Source of the DNA: Halomonas meridiana
GTDB lineage: Bacteria; Pseudomonadota; Gammaproteobacteria; Pseudomonadales; Halomonadaceae
Assembly: GCF_009846525.1 (NCBI RefSeq)
Contig: NZ_CP024621.1
Span: forward strand, 1,054,001 to 1,118,000
DNA: 64,000 bases
Direction: 5' to 3'
A program made the position numbers and the translations under genes. Positions 23,170 to 31,346 of the stretch are shown in pieces; within the stretch, counting starts at the first letter, position 1; each line of letters starts with the position of its first letter. The notes beneath the pieces are model-generated. The model worked only from the letters and a program-made list of their open reading frames with translations. It was not told the origin of the DNA and made no database searches.

Positions 23170-24156
23170 TTATAGTTCGGAGCGCTTTTCTAGCTGTAGC
23201 GCCGTGGTGTAGCTGGCATCGGTGAGGCTGTGGGTCACTTCGGTGATGATCCAGGGCGTGGCGTCGATCTGTGGTTTCCAGCCGATGCACCAGGCAGGCG
23301 TTTCGGGGAATAGTTCGGGGTTGCCTATTGCCTGGTTGATGCTGAAAAAGGCGGTGCCGCGTTGTATGCGTTGCCATTCGGCTTGGGCGGCCTCTAACGC
23401 TTCTTCCTCACTGGCGTAGGTGTGGCGTAGCTGCTGTGCGTTTTGTGGGTCGCCGACGGTGACGGCTTCGCGGGTGGCTTGGGCGGTGTTATTCCATAGC
23501 GCGGTCACGCCGGTGTACGCATCGCGTTCGGCTTTTAGGTAGCGGTGCTGGTCGCCGCTTTGGCGGCGCAGCTGAATGGGCGGAATCTCTAGCCCGGTGG
23601 CTGTTGTGGCTTGGCCAGCGGGTACAAAAATCAGGTGGCCGGTTTTGACGGTGGCCACCGCGTCGAATCTCTCTGCCAAGCGTGTGAGGAAGTGGAGGTC
23701 TGATTCGTCGGTTTGGTCGATGTGGGTGATGCGCACGCCTGCCAGCGTTGCGCCCACGCTGGCCACTAGGTCATGCCGCGCGGCGATGGTTTCGATAATG
23801 TCTCGCACCGTCACGCTATCCCAGCTTTGTGTCCGTTTCCCCGGCAGGCCTGCGCGCATGTTGGCACTGGATGCGCGGATGTTGAGGGTATCCGGTGCGC
23901 CGGTGTGCTCGATTTCGTCCACGATAAACGTGCCGCGCTCGGTGAGCGCTTGGCCTTTCCAGCCGATGGCCAGGGTAAGTTCCGCCCCGGTGGGGGGTAT
24001 ATCGAGCATGCCGTCGTCGTCGGTGAGGGTGATATCGAGCTGATCCGCTTGCATGCCGCGCCGATCATGCAGCGTGAGCGATGCCAGGCGCGCGCGGAAC
24101 TCGGGGCTGATGATTTGGCCCTGTAGGCTGATGCGGTAGTCGGGTTGCATGGTCAT
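23170..24156 (-). CDS. D: Tail protein gpD (late control D family)
   Basis: 328 residues, the baseplate hub/tail-tip protein of P2-like myoviruses, equivalent to T4 gp27 in fold. MTMQPDYRISLQGQIISPEF, then LDITLTDDDGMLDIPPTG and IHID-type strand ITHIDQTDESDLHFLTRLAE match the family. Its ATG overlaps the gpU stop as ATGA. It is the last gene of the leftward tail operon; hicAB follows. Confidence 0.93.
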   Translation of the reverse strand: MTMQPDYRISLQGQIISPEFRARLASLTLHDRRGMQADQLDITLTDDDGMLDIPPTGAELTLAIGWKGQALTERGTFIVDEIEHTGAPDTLNIRASSANMRAGLPGKRTQSWDSVTVRDIIETIAARHDLVASVGATLAGVRITHIDQTDESDLHFLTRLAERFDAVATVKTGHLIFVPAGQATTATGLEIPPIQLRRQSGDQHRYLKAERDAYTGVTALWNNTAQATREAVTVGDPQNAQQLRHTYASEEEALEAAQAEWQRIQRGTAFFSINQAIGNPELFPETPAWCIGWKPQIDATPWIITEVTHSLTDASYTTALQLEKRSEL

Positions 24157-24596
24157 GCCAGTGCTCCGGTAATAGCGCGTAGGGCGCTGCTTTCCAGGAT
24201 GCCGAGCAGTTCGGTTCGGCCTTCATCAATCCGTGTGAGTTTGATATCGAACTCGATTTGCTTGGCGGCGCCGTCTCTAAAGAACTCGCTTTTTCGCTCG
24301 GTGAGGCTTTCGATGGTGTACATGCCGTAGTAGGTGCCGGTGCCTTCGATCAGCGGCCATGCCCGGCCTTCATCGGCCAGGGCGCGGAGCATATCGAGAT
24401 TCTGTTGGCCGCCGGTGAACATGGGCAGCAGGGTGCCGGTGAGGTTGATGGTGTCGTCACCGGGGCCAAGGAACTGGTGCACCGGGCGAGCGTTGATGCG
24501 CGAGGTGCTGGCGTGCCGCCAGTTGGTTTGCCGCTGTAGCTCTTGGTAAGCGGCGGTGCTGAGGCCGAAGACGAATAATCCGTAAGTCATCATCAT
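24153..24596 (-). CDS. U: Tail protein gpU
   Basis: 147 residues starting MMMTYGLFVFGLSTAAYQEL, the first of three adjacent ATGs and closest to GAGGG. The Phage_P2_GpU pattern (LGPGDDTINLTGTLLPMFTG) is clear. It caps or completes the tail. Lies 10 bases after the tape measure gene. Confidence 0.92.
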   Translation of the reverse strand: MMMTYGLFVFGLSTAAYQELQRQTNWRHASTSRINARPVHQFLGPGDDTINLTGTLLPMFTGGQQNLDMLRALADEGRAWPLIEGTGTYYGMYTIESLTERKSEFFRDGAAKQIEFDIKLTRIDEGRTELLGILESSALRAITGALA

Positions 24597-24606
24597 GGGG
24601 TTGCCC

Positions 24607-27600
24607 TCAATCGTTATCGTGGAAGTTGCGGCGGCTGGCAGCGGCGGCGCGGCGCTCGGCATCTTGGAGGGCGCGTTGCACTTGCTCATTCACCATTCTG
24701 GCCAGCGCTTGCTCATCCATGCCGGGGGCAGCGTGTACTTCGATGTTGATGCCGCCATGAATCACTAGCCCGCCGCTGGGGGCTGCGCTGGCGTGGCTTT
24801 GCAGCGGTGGGCGGGCGTCGATCTGTACCGCGCTGGTGTCGATGTTGGCGGCGCTGGCGTTGGTGGCCAGCCCGGCACCGAGCATGAGCCCACCGGCGGC
24901 GTTACGCAGGTTGTTGGCAAGGCCGCGCACTTGCTTTATGGGGCTGTCGGCGTCGTCTTCGATACCGTTGGCCAGGCCTTGTGAGACGAAGTTGCCAATG
25001 GTGGCAAACACGCGGCTGGGGGAGTTGATGTCGAGCCAGTTACGCACGGTGCCAGTGACATCATTGGCGAGGTTAGCGGCGCTTTCGGTGGCACGGTTGG
25101 CACCGTCGCGGATGCCGTTGCCCATTCCGGCCGCTGTCTCCCGACCCCACTCCATGGCTCGGTTTGCCCCATCACCGATGGAGTCCCACGCGCTGGTCAT
25201 GGCTTCTTGTACCCAACCGGCGATGTTGCCCGCCATGCCCATGACTTGGTCGCGGAGAGCCCCGGCCATGCTGGCGATCCCGTTGATCATGCCTTCCACT
25301 ATGTTGATGCCGAAGCCTTCAAACACACGGCTGGGTGAGTTGATGCCCAGCACGTTTTTAAACCAAGTGGCCACGCTGCTGGCCATGCCGGTGACCCACT
25401 CGCGCAACGCGGCGAGTTTTGCCCCCATCCCGCTCAGCAATCCATCGATCACAAAGCCGCCTAGCGTGCGGAAGCCTTCGGGCACTGAGACGCCCAGCCG
25501 TTCTAACGTGCTGGTAAACGCGTTATAGATCAGCCCTAAGGGTGACCAGTTGATGAGTAGGCGCGCGACGCCGCCCACGCCTTCATCAAACGCAGCTTTC
25601 ACTTGCTGCCATAGGCCCACGAAAAACGCCTTGATGGGTTCCCAGTATTTGTAGATCAGGTAGGCGGCACCGGCGATGGCGGCAATGCCCCAGCCGATTG
25701 GCCCCATGGCGACTAATAGCCCCTTCAGCGCACCGGCCACCCAGGGGATGGCGGTTTTGGCGATCCAGCCTAATGCGGTGCCTAGGCCACCGACCTTGAT
25801 GCCCAGCGTGGTCATGGCGAACTTGGCGAACAGCAGCGGGGAGAGGATGCTGGCGAACGTCATTGTGACGGCACCGCCCACCGTGGCCAGGGCGATCATG
25901 CCCGCCGCCACCTTGGCGATGGTGCCCGCTAGCTCGGGGTTGGCTTTGATCCACTCGCCCACGCCGCGCGTGATGGTGGTGATGTTCTGTACAAGCTGAC
26001 GCAAGGGGCCGTCGTTGGTGTCGGTGATGCTGATGCCGACTTCTTCCCAGGCACTGCGCAGGCTCTTGAGGTCGCCGCCGAGGTTGTCGGCCATGACGCG
26101 GGCCATCTCGGCGTTTTCCCCGGCGTTGGTTTGCAGGGCGTTGATGAGGTCGTCCAGCATGCCTTCGGACATGCCGTTGACCAACTCGGTCATGCCGGAC
26201 CCGGCTTCGGCGCCGAAGATTTTGGAGAGCAGGGCGCGGCGCTCCACGTTGCCGAGATCCCGCGTGGCGTTGTTGATGTCGCGGAGAATGTCGGGCATGG
26301 CGCGCATGTTGCCACTGGCATCGGCCACTTCGAGGTTGAGCTGTTCCATAGCGTCGCGGCCTGCCTTCGCGGGGTCGGTCAGGCGGTTGGCCATGGCGCG
26401 CATGGCGGTACCGGCCATGCTGCCTTGAATGCCGATGTTACCCATCAAGCCCGCCATGGCGGCGGCTTGTTCCATGGTGAGGTCGAGATCTTCGGAGCCG
26501 CCCAGGTACTTCATGGTTTCGCCGAGCATTTCCAGATTGACGTTCGCGCGGCTGGCAGTACCGGAGAGGATGTCCGCGACGCGTGCCATTGCGCCGTCGG
26601 CTTCCATATCGATTTTGAAGGTGCCCGCGATGTTGGAGGCGATATCCGCCGCGCGGGCTAGCTCGGTGTTGTTTGCCAGGGCGAGATCGAGCACGTCGCG
26701 CATCGAGGCCTGAATGGCTTCCGCGCTCATCCCCGCGCGCAGCAGGAACTCTTGGCCGCCGCCGACTTCGGTGGCACTGAACGCGGTGGAGCCGCCTAGC
26801 TCGCGGGATTGTTCACGCAACGCCTGGTAGCGTTCATCGTCTGCCCCAAAGCGGCCGACCGCTTGTAGCGTGCTCATCTGTTCGCCCCAGGCGACGCCTG
26901 GCATTAGCAGGCGGCTGGCGGCGTAACCTTGCGCAATACCGGTGCCGAACATGCCCATACCCACGCCTTGGGCGCGGGCGACGTTGGCCATGCCGTTTTG
27001 GTAGCGGTCGCGGGCTTGGGTTAAGCGGCGCTGACGTTCGGCAACTTCGGAGAGGTGGCGTTTCTGTTCCTGCAGGGCGGTGTTGAGCCGTTCCTCTTTG
27101 GTGCGCAGCTCTCGGGCGCTTCGGCCCAGGTTGTCGGTGCTGATGCCCGCTTCATCCAGGCGCGTTTTTAGGCCACGGATGCGCTCGGTTTGCGTGGCGT
27201 GGTTTTGGGTGAGCCGTTTGACTTCTTCGCCTGCGTGGCGGGTTCGGTTGCGATATTCCCGCAGGGCGCGGGCGGAGCGATCGAACTCGCTTTGCTGGCC
27301 ATGCAGGCGCACGCGGGCGCGTTCTAGCGAGGCGGTGAGCTGGTCGCTGGGTTGTTTGGTGCGTAGTAGCTCGCGGGCGAGGCGGTCGTATTCGCGGCGG
27401 GCAACGGTGAGCCCTGATTTGACGTTGGCGTGGGCTTCGCGCTGCTGTTCGAGTGCTTGGGTGTATTGCTGGTTGCGTGCTCGAGCGTCGCGCATCGCCC
27501 GGGTGTTCTGCCGCATGGCGGCGTTGGCCTTGCGGTAGCTGGTGAGGTCGCTTTGGGTGTGCTGTAGCTCTTTGAGCTGGTCGCGGGTTTCGCGCATGGC

Positions 27601-27699
27601 CTGGCCGGTGTGGCCAGCGTTTTGGCGCATGCGTTTGAGTGGGCCGGTGACACGGTCCACGGCGTTGAGCATCACTTGCAGTCGTAGATTACGTGCCAT
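24607..27699 (-). CDS. T: Tail tape measure protein gpT
   Basis: 1030 residues. Region 1-235 is heavily charged coiled coil; the TP901-like core (GGSTAFSATEVGGGQEFLLR to about 560) follows; hydrophobic helices lie at about 590-680 (ELAGTIAKVAAGMIALATVG, LVAMGPIGWGIAAIAGAAYL). The C-terminus has three near repeats of NVLGINSPSRVFEGFG/WLDINSPSRVFATIG. It sets tail length; at about 1.5 angstrom per residue, the tail should be similar to or slightly longer than that of P2. Confidence 0.94.
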   Translation of the reverse strand: MARNLRLQVMLNAVDRVTGPLKRMRQNAGHTGQAMRETRDQLKELQHTQSDLTSYRKANAAMRQNTRAMRDARARNQQYTQALEQQREAHANVKSGLTVARREYDRLARELLRTKQPSDQLTASLERARVRLHGQQSEFDRSARALREYRNRTRHAGEEVKRLTQNHATQTERIRGLKTRLDEAGISTDNLGRSARELRTKEERLNTALQEQKRHLSEVAERQRRLTQARDRYQNGMANVARAQGVGMGMFGTGIAQGYAASRLLMPGVAWGEQMSTLQAVGRFGADDERYQALREQSRELGGSTAFSATEVGGGQEFLLRAGMSAEAIQASMRDVLDLALANNTELARAADIASNIAGTFKIDMEADGAMARVADILSGTASRANVNLEMLGETMKYLGGSEDLDLTMEQAAAMAGLMGNIGIQGSMAGTAMRAMANRLTDPAKAGRDAMEQLNLEVADASGNMRAMPDILRDINNATRDLGNVERRALLSKIFGAEAGSGMTELVNGMSEGMLDDLINALQTNAGENAEMARVMADNLGGDLKSLRSAWEEVGISITDTNDGPLRQLVQNITTITRGVGEWIKANPELAGTIAKVAAGMIALATVGGAVTMTFASILSPLLFAKFAMTTLGIKVGGLGTALGWIAKTAIPWVAGALKGLLVAMGPIGWGIAAIAGAAYLIYKYWEPIKAFFVGLWQQVKAAFDEGVGGVARLLINWSPLGLIYNAFTSTLERLGVSVPEGFRTLGGFVIDGLLSGMGAKLAALREWVTGMASSVATWFKNVLGINSPSRVFEGFGINIVEGMINGIASMAGALRDQVMGMAGNIAGWVQEAMTSAWDSIGDGANRAMEWGRETAAGMGNGIRDGANRATESAANLANDVTGTVRNWLDINSPSRVFATIGNFVSQGLANGIEDDADSPIKQVRGLANNLRNAAGGLMLGAGLATNASAANIDTSAVQIDARPPLQSHASAAPSGGLVIHGGINIEVHAAPGMDEQALARMVNEQVQRALQDAERRAAAASRRNFHDND

Positions 27700-27720
27700 C
27701 GGTTTTCCCTATTGGCTGCC

Positions 27721-27930
27721 TTACTTTTTGCCTTGCTTGCCACCTTTGGGCTTGGCGCCTTCGTGGCGTTTGCGGGCGCGTTCGCGCCATTCCATGAGTT
27801 CGTCGAGTTCCATGCCGTCCATGGCTTGTGGCTCCCAGTGGAACACCATGGCGAGATCCGCCATGGCGTCTTCGACAAACTCCGGAAGCGCTAGGCTTCG
27901 ATTTCCTTGAACTTCTTTGGGGTTAAAAAA
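27721..27930 (-). CDS. E': gpE' extension, translated by -1 frameshift from gpE
   Basis: From the slippery site the -1 frame stays open for about 69 codons: NPKEVQGNRSLALPEFVEDA, then MADLAMVFHWEPQAMDGMEL and a basic Lys/Gly tail ending at the TAA at 27723-27721. This second half matches the short GpE family (MADxAxVFHW...). An internal ATG at 27864 could also start it alone. It produces the longer E+E' tail chaperone as in P2. Confidence 0.85.
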   Translation of the reverse strand, partial: FFNPKEVQGNRSLALPEFVEDAMADLAMVFHWEPQAMDGMELDELMEWRERARKRHEGAKPKGGKQGKK

Positions 27931-28241
27931 CCGTTCAGCGCCGTGCCGAGTTGCACGAGATCCACGATGTCCATGGTTTTCAGCTCGGCTTCGGTGAGCG
28001 CGGGCGTGGTGATGCGGGGCATGACTTTGGTGAGGGCGGCTACGTCCAGGTTCATGATGTCCACCAAGCTGACGCCGCGCATGCCGCCACTCATCGGCTT
28101 GCGCACGGTGATCTCTTTCACCAGCGTTTTGCCACGCTGTAGCGGGGTTTCGAGCTCGACGGTTTCAGTGGGTACGCCGGGGGCAGTGGCGGGCTTGGCT
28201 TCGGTGGCTTCTACGGCTTGGGCTTCGGTGTTGTCGGTCAT
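27891..28241 (-). CDS. E: Tail assembly chaperone gpE
   Basis: 116 residues, starting MTDNTEAQAVEATEAKPATA; the folded part (VKEITVRKPMSGGMRGVSLV to the end) matches phage tail assembly chaperones. These bind the tape measure protein, here the next gene but one. The gene's last codons contain the slippery heptamer that yields gpE+E'. The acidic N-terminus is longer than in P2. Confidence 0.9.
   Translation of the reverse strand: MTDNTEAQAVEATEAKPATAPGVPTETVELETPLQRGKTLVKEITVRKPMSGGMRGVSLVDIMNLDVAALTKVMPRITTPALTEAELKTMDIVDLVQLGTALNGFLTPKKFKEIEA
27924..27930 (-). other. -1 programmed frameshift site (T TTT TTA)
   Basis: In the gpE frame the codons read GGT TTT TTA at codons 104-106, a perfect X XXY YYZ heptamer. 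The -1 frame downstream is open and encodes gpE'. Same position and logic as the P2 E/E+E' frameshift. Confidence 0.88.
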
Positions 28242-28300
28242 GGTGGTGCATTCCTATGGGGTGGGCCGCCGGAGCGACCTTGATGGTTGGTGAGGTTGAG

Positions 28301-28828
28301 TTATAGGCCGAGGGCGCGACGGCGCTGGGCGAGGCGATCTTCGCCGCGCACGTTGAACACGTAGCCGGGCACGTCGCGCTCGATCACGTCTTCGCCGTCC
28401 ACCGTGAGCTTGAAGTAGCTCAGCGTGGTGGTGACGCTGATTTGGTTGTTGTCGCCTTTGCTGGCATCGCCGAGGTTGATGGTTTTATGGCGGCCGCGCA
28501 TGACGATCTCGACCGGGATGATGCTGCCGTCTTCGTCGGATTCGTAAGAGCCTGTCATGCGGAGTAGGGCGGCGTCGTGAATGGGGCTGCCGTAGGTATC
28601 GAACAGACCGGCGACGGTCATGCCGCCGAGGGTCCATTCGAAGGTTTGCAGTTCGTTGCCGTGGTCGACTTCGATGGGGCCGTCCATACCGCCGCCTTCG
28701 TACTCGACCATGCGGCGGGCGAGTTCGGGCAGCGTTAGCTCGGGCACCATGCCCTGCCAGTTGTTGCCGTCGCCGAACAAGTTAAAGTCTTTGAGGATAT
28801 TGGGAAGCATGCTGATGGCTCCTGTCAT
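28301..28828 (-). CDS. FII: Major tail tube protein gpFII
   Basis: 175 residues; MLPNILKDFNLFGDGNNWQG near the start and GLFDTYGSPIHDAALLRMTG are typical of the P2 FII family. Polymerises into the inner tube of the contractile tail. The start at 28828 is a few residues longer than usual; MLPNIL at 28810 may be the real start. Confidence 0.93.
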   Translation of the reverse strand: MTGAISMLPNILKDFNLFGDGNNWQGMVPELTLPELARRMVEYEGGGMDGPIEVDHGNELQTFEWTLGGMTVAGLFDTYGSPIHDAALLRMTGSYESDEDGSIIPVEIVMRGRHKTINLGDASKGDNNQISVTTTLSYFKLTVDGEDVIERDVPGYVFNVRGEDRLAQRRRALGL

Positions 28829-28847
28829 GGCCTATGGCGGCGGCGGT

Positions 28848-30356
28848 TTATTCGCTGATGCGGGCGGCGAAGTCGACCAAGTAACGGTCGGTGATGCGCT
28901 GCTGGAAGGTGAGGTCTTCCAGGGGCGGTACCGGGGTGTAGTCGTAGTCGATGTAGAGCTTGCCGGACTTCAACACCTCGGGGCTGTTCAGCTCTTCATC
29001 AAACCAGGCGGAGCCGCCGAGGATGTAGCCGCTGCGGGTGAGTTCGCGGAACTTGGCGTTAACGCCTTCGATGATGTCGCGCACCAGGCTGGGGTGCATG
29101 GGTTTATCGACGGCCCAGAAATGGGCTTCGGCGATGGTATCCGCCAGCACTTGCGCGGTGCGGGTGTAGGACTCGAACGCGAAGAGCGGATCTGCTGAGC
29201 AGGTGCGAGAGCCCCAGAATCGGAAGCCTTCTTTGCGGATCAGCGTGGTGACGTCGGCGTCGTTCAGATAGCCCGCATCGGTGGCGGGGTTTTGCAGATC
29301 CCAGGAGACGTCTTTGCTAATGCCGGTGACGCCATTCACGGGCATGTTGGAAAGCGTCTTGTGCCAGCCGATCTGGTTATCCAGCTTGGCGCGGTGGCCG
29401 AGTGCTTTGGCGACGGCGGGCAGCGGGAGGGTTTCTTCGGCGTCGACATCGAACGCTTGCCAGTTGGGCCAGAGGATCATCACTTCGCGCTGGCCAAAAT
29501 TTTCCCGGTACATGCGGGCTTCTTCTTTGGTTTGGCAGCCGTGGGCGTAGGCGTACACGAAACCGCGTAGCTGCTGGGCGATGCCTGCGAGGGCGGCGGT
29601 GACGGCTTGGGTGTCGAGATCCGGCGCGCCGAAAATGCGCGGTTTTACGCCGAACTTGGTCTCGGCGGCTGTGAACGCTTGAATGCCGGTTTTCTGCCCA
29701 GTGGCTTGATCTACGCCGCCGATCACGTTGGCGGCGGTAGCTTGTTCGTCACTGCCTTTTTCGACGCGCACCACGACCACCACGGCTTTGGTTTCTTCCA
29801 CGATGGCCGTCAGCGCGCGGCGCAGCGTGCCGCCTGCCCCGGCGTTGGCGATGGCGGTGTACAGGTTGGTGAGCAGCACCGGTTCGTTCAGCGGGAAGGG
29901 TTCATTGATGCCGCCGGTGAGGCGCACGGCTTGGACAGTGGCCGGGGTGCCTTGGCCATCGCCGTTGATGGCCACGCTGACCAGCGCCGAGGCGGCGCTA
30001 TCCGCTGAAATGGCGGTGGCCACTTCATCGGCGGTGCTGAGGATCTCGCCTTCGGCATCGGTGGCGAGCGTAATGGTGACGTGTTTATCGGCTACTGCGA
30101 CGTTGATGGCGGTGGAGGGCTCGCCGGGGTCACGGTGGGTGATTCGGATGTTGTCACCATTCACACCGACATTGGCGGCGGTGTAGGTAAGGTTTCCGTT
30201 GGCCTCAAGGCCATCGATTACGACACTGGCGGCGACGCCGGGGCTGGCATTGGGCGCGGTGGCCACCAGCCCGATGACGGCGGTGGATACGGTTTTGATA
30301 GGGCGCGTGCCTTCGTTGATCTCGGTCACACGGACGCCGTGGAAGCGTTCGGTCAT
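28848..30356 (-). CDS. FI: Major tail sheath protein gpFI
   Basis: 502 residues, longer than P2 FI (396). The conserved N-terminus ([20 protein letters not shown]) and C-terminal part ([20 protein letters not shown]) match. An extra beta domain of about 110 residues ([20 protein letters not shown] through [14 protein letters not shown]) is inserted after residue 50; it probably decorates the sheath surface. First gene of the FI-D operon; the strong upstream terminator shows that it has its own late promoter. Confidence 0.94.
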   Translation of the reverse strand: MTERFHGVRVTEINEGTRPIKTVSTAVIGLVATAPNASPGVAASVVIDGLEANGNLTYTAANVGVNGDNIRITHRDPGEPSTAINVAVADKHVTITLATDAEGEILSTADEVATAISADSAASALVSVAINGDGQGTPATVQAVRLTGGINEPFPLNEPVLLTNLYTAIANAGAGGTLRRALTAIVEETKAVVVVVRVEKGSDEQATAANVIGGVDQATGQKTGIQAFTAAETKFGVKPRIFGAPDLDTQAVTAALAGIAQQLRGFVYAYAHGCQTKEEARMYRENFGQREVMILWPNWQAFDVDAEETLPLPAVAKALGHRAKLDNQIGWHKTLSNMPVNGVTGISKDVSWDLQNPATDAGYLNDADVTTLIRKEGFRFWGSRTCSADPLFAFESYTRTAQVLADTIAEAHFWAVDKPMHPSLVRDIIEGVNAKFRELTRSGYILGGSAWFDEELNSPEVLKSGKLYIDYDYTPVPPLEDLTFQQRITDRYLVDFAARISE

Positions 30357-30673
30357 GGGCTTGTCTCCTGCGCAGGTTCAAGCGGTACTGGGTTCGTTTG
30401 GCGGTGTTAGTGGTGCCATGGTGTGGGGGTTGCGCGCGGGAGGGTAGTGGCGGGCGTTGTGCGAAAAAAACGGCACAAAAAAGGGCACATTTGGGGAATG
30501 TGCCCCTTATCACTAGGGTAGCCATCATGGAATATTGTCATGCCCTATCTAGCCCTAGTGTTGAAACACCTCTGGAAACTCCTGAAATTTTGCATTCGTA
30601 TTTGGCAGCTATGGGAGGATAGCGAGTCCGAATCTGAGTAAACCACCATGCCCGCCAATACGGCGGGCATCGC
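30357..30673. other. Operon boundary between fibre and sheath genes
   Basis: Contains a strong leftward terminator at 30483-30505 (GGGCACATT, loop, AATGTGCCC, then TTTTTT on the minus strand), a second 9-bp hairpin just after the fibre-assembly stop (ATGCCCGCC/GGCGGGCAT, 30648-30670), and an 8-bp dyad CACTAGGG/CCCTAGTG (about 30510-30558). A 30-codon plus-strand ORF (30528-30620, MEYCHALSSPSVETPLETPE) is open but lacks a good ribosome site. The late promoter for gpFI must lie in 30357-30470; I cannot place it. Confidence 0.7.
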
Positions 30674-31345
30674 TTACCAGCTCAGAGAACTGATGGTGTC
30701 GCGGTCGCCGTTTTTTAGCGCCGCGGCGATCCGGTCTTCAAGGGCTTGGCGCTTTCCGATGACGTTGCCCGCTGCTTGTTGGTAGAGGTTAGATTTCTCC
30801 AGGATCCGGTCGATTAGCTCACTGAGTTCTAGGCCGCGTGCGTTGGCGATGGATTCGATCAACGGGCCACCACCCTCCAGCGCTTCACGCTCTTGACGCT
30901 CCCAGCTGAGCTGCTCGTAGTCGGGGTATTCGTTGCGCACTGCTGCTAATGCTTCGACTGATGCGGCGTTTATTTCACGGCGCTTTTGGTCGGCCAACTT
31001 GCCAAGCGTGACCGGCGGGCGGTCGACTAGGGAGGGGTAGCCGTCGTCGGCGGGTGCTAGCACTTTGCTGCCGTCGTTTTGCATTAGCGCCTGGTGCTGT
31101 GCCTCGGTGATTTCGACGGCGTCTTCAGGCAGGCGGCAATCGGGATTGGGGACGGTGATCATTGGCGGTTCGATGGTGTCATCGCGTACCTGGATTAATG
31201 GCGCGTCGTCTTCGCCCTGATGGTTAGGATCGGGCACCTCAACCATCGGCCATTCAAAGTCGGGGTCTATGATCGTGTGCGTGGGCTCGCCGAAGAGACG
31301 GGTGTCGTAGAAGCTGTTGGTAGCGGCGCTGTAGAACGTGGTCAT
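30674..31345 (-). CDS. G: Tail fibre assembly chaperone (gpG-like, DUF4376)
   Basis: 223 residues. The N-terminal MTTFYSAATNSFYDTRLFGE is a typical fibre-assembly start; the C-terminal 100 residues (LADQKRREINAASVEALAAV, LSELIDRILEKSNLYQQAAG) match DUF4376. Such proteins help fold or trimerise the fibre made by the gene just upstream; one base separates their frames. Confidence 0.88.
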   Translation of the reverse strand: MTTFYSAATNSFYDTRLFGEPTHTIIDPDFEWPMVEVPDPNHQGEDDAPLIQVRDDTIEPPMITVPNPDCRLPEDAVEITEAQHQALMQNDGSKVLAPADDGYPSLVDRPPVTLGKLADQKRREINAASVEALAAVRNEYPDYEQLSWERQEREALEGGGPLIESIANARGLELSELIDRILEKSNLYQQAAGNVIGKRQALEDRIAAALKNGDRDTISSLSW

Positions 31346-31346
31346 C

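Noticed and set aside
30398-30622. 74-codon plus-strand ORF between sheath and fibre genes
   Set aside because: It spans the strong leftward terminator and has no ribosome site. Only the short ORF from 30528 remains a remote option, noted in the region entry.
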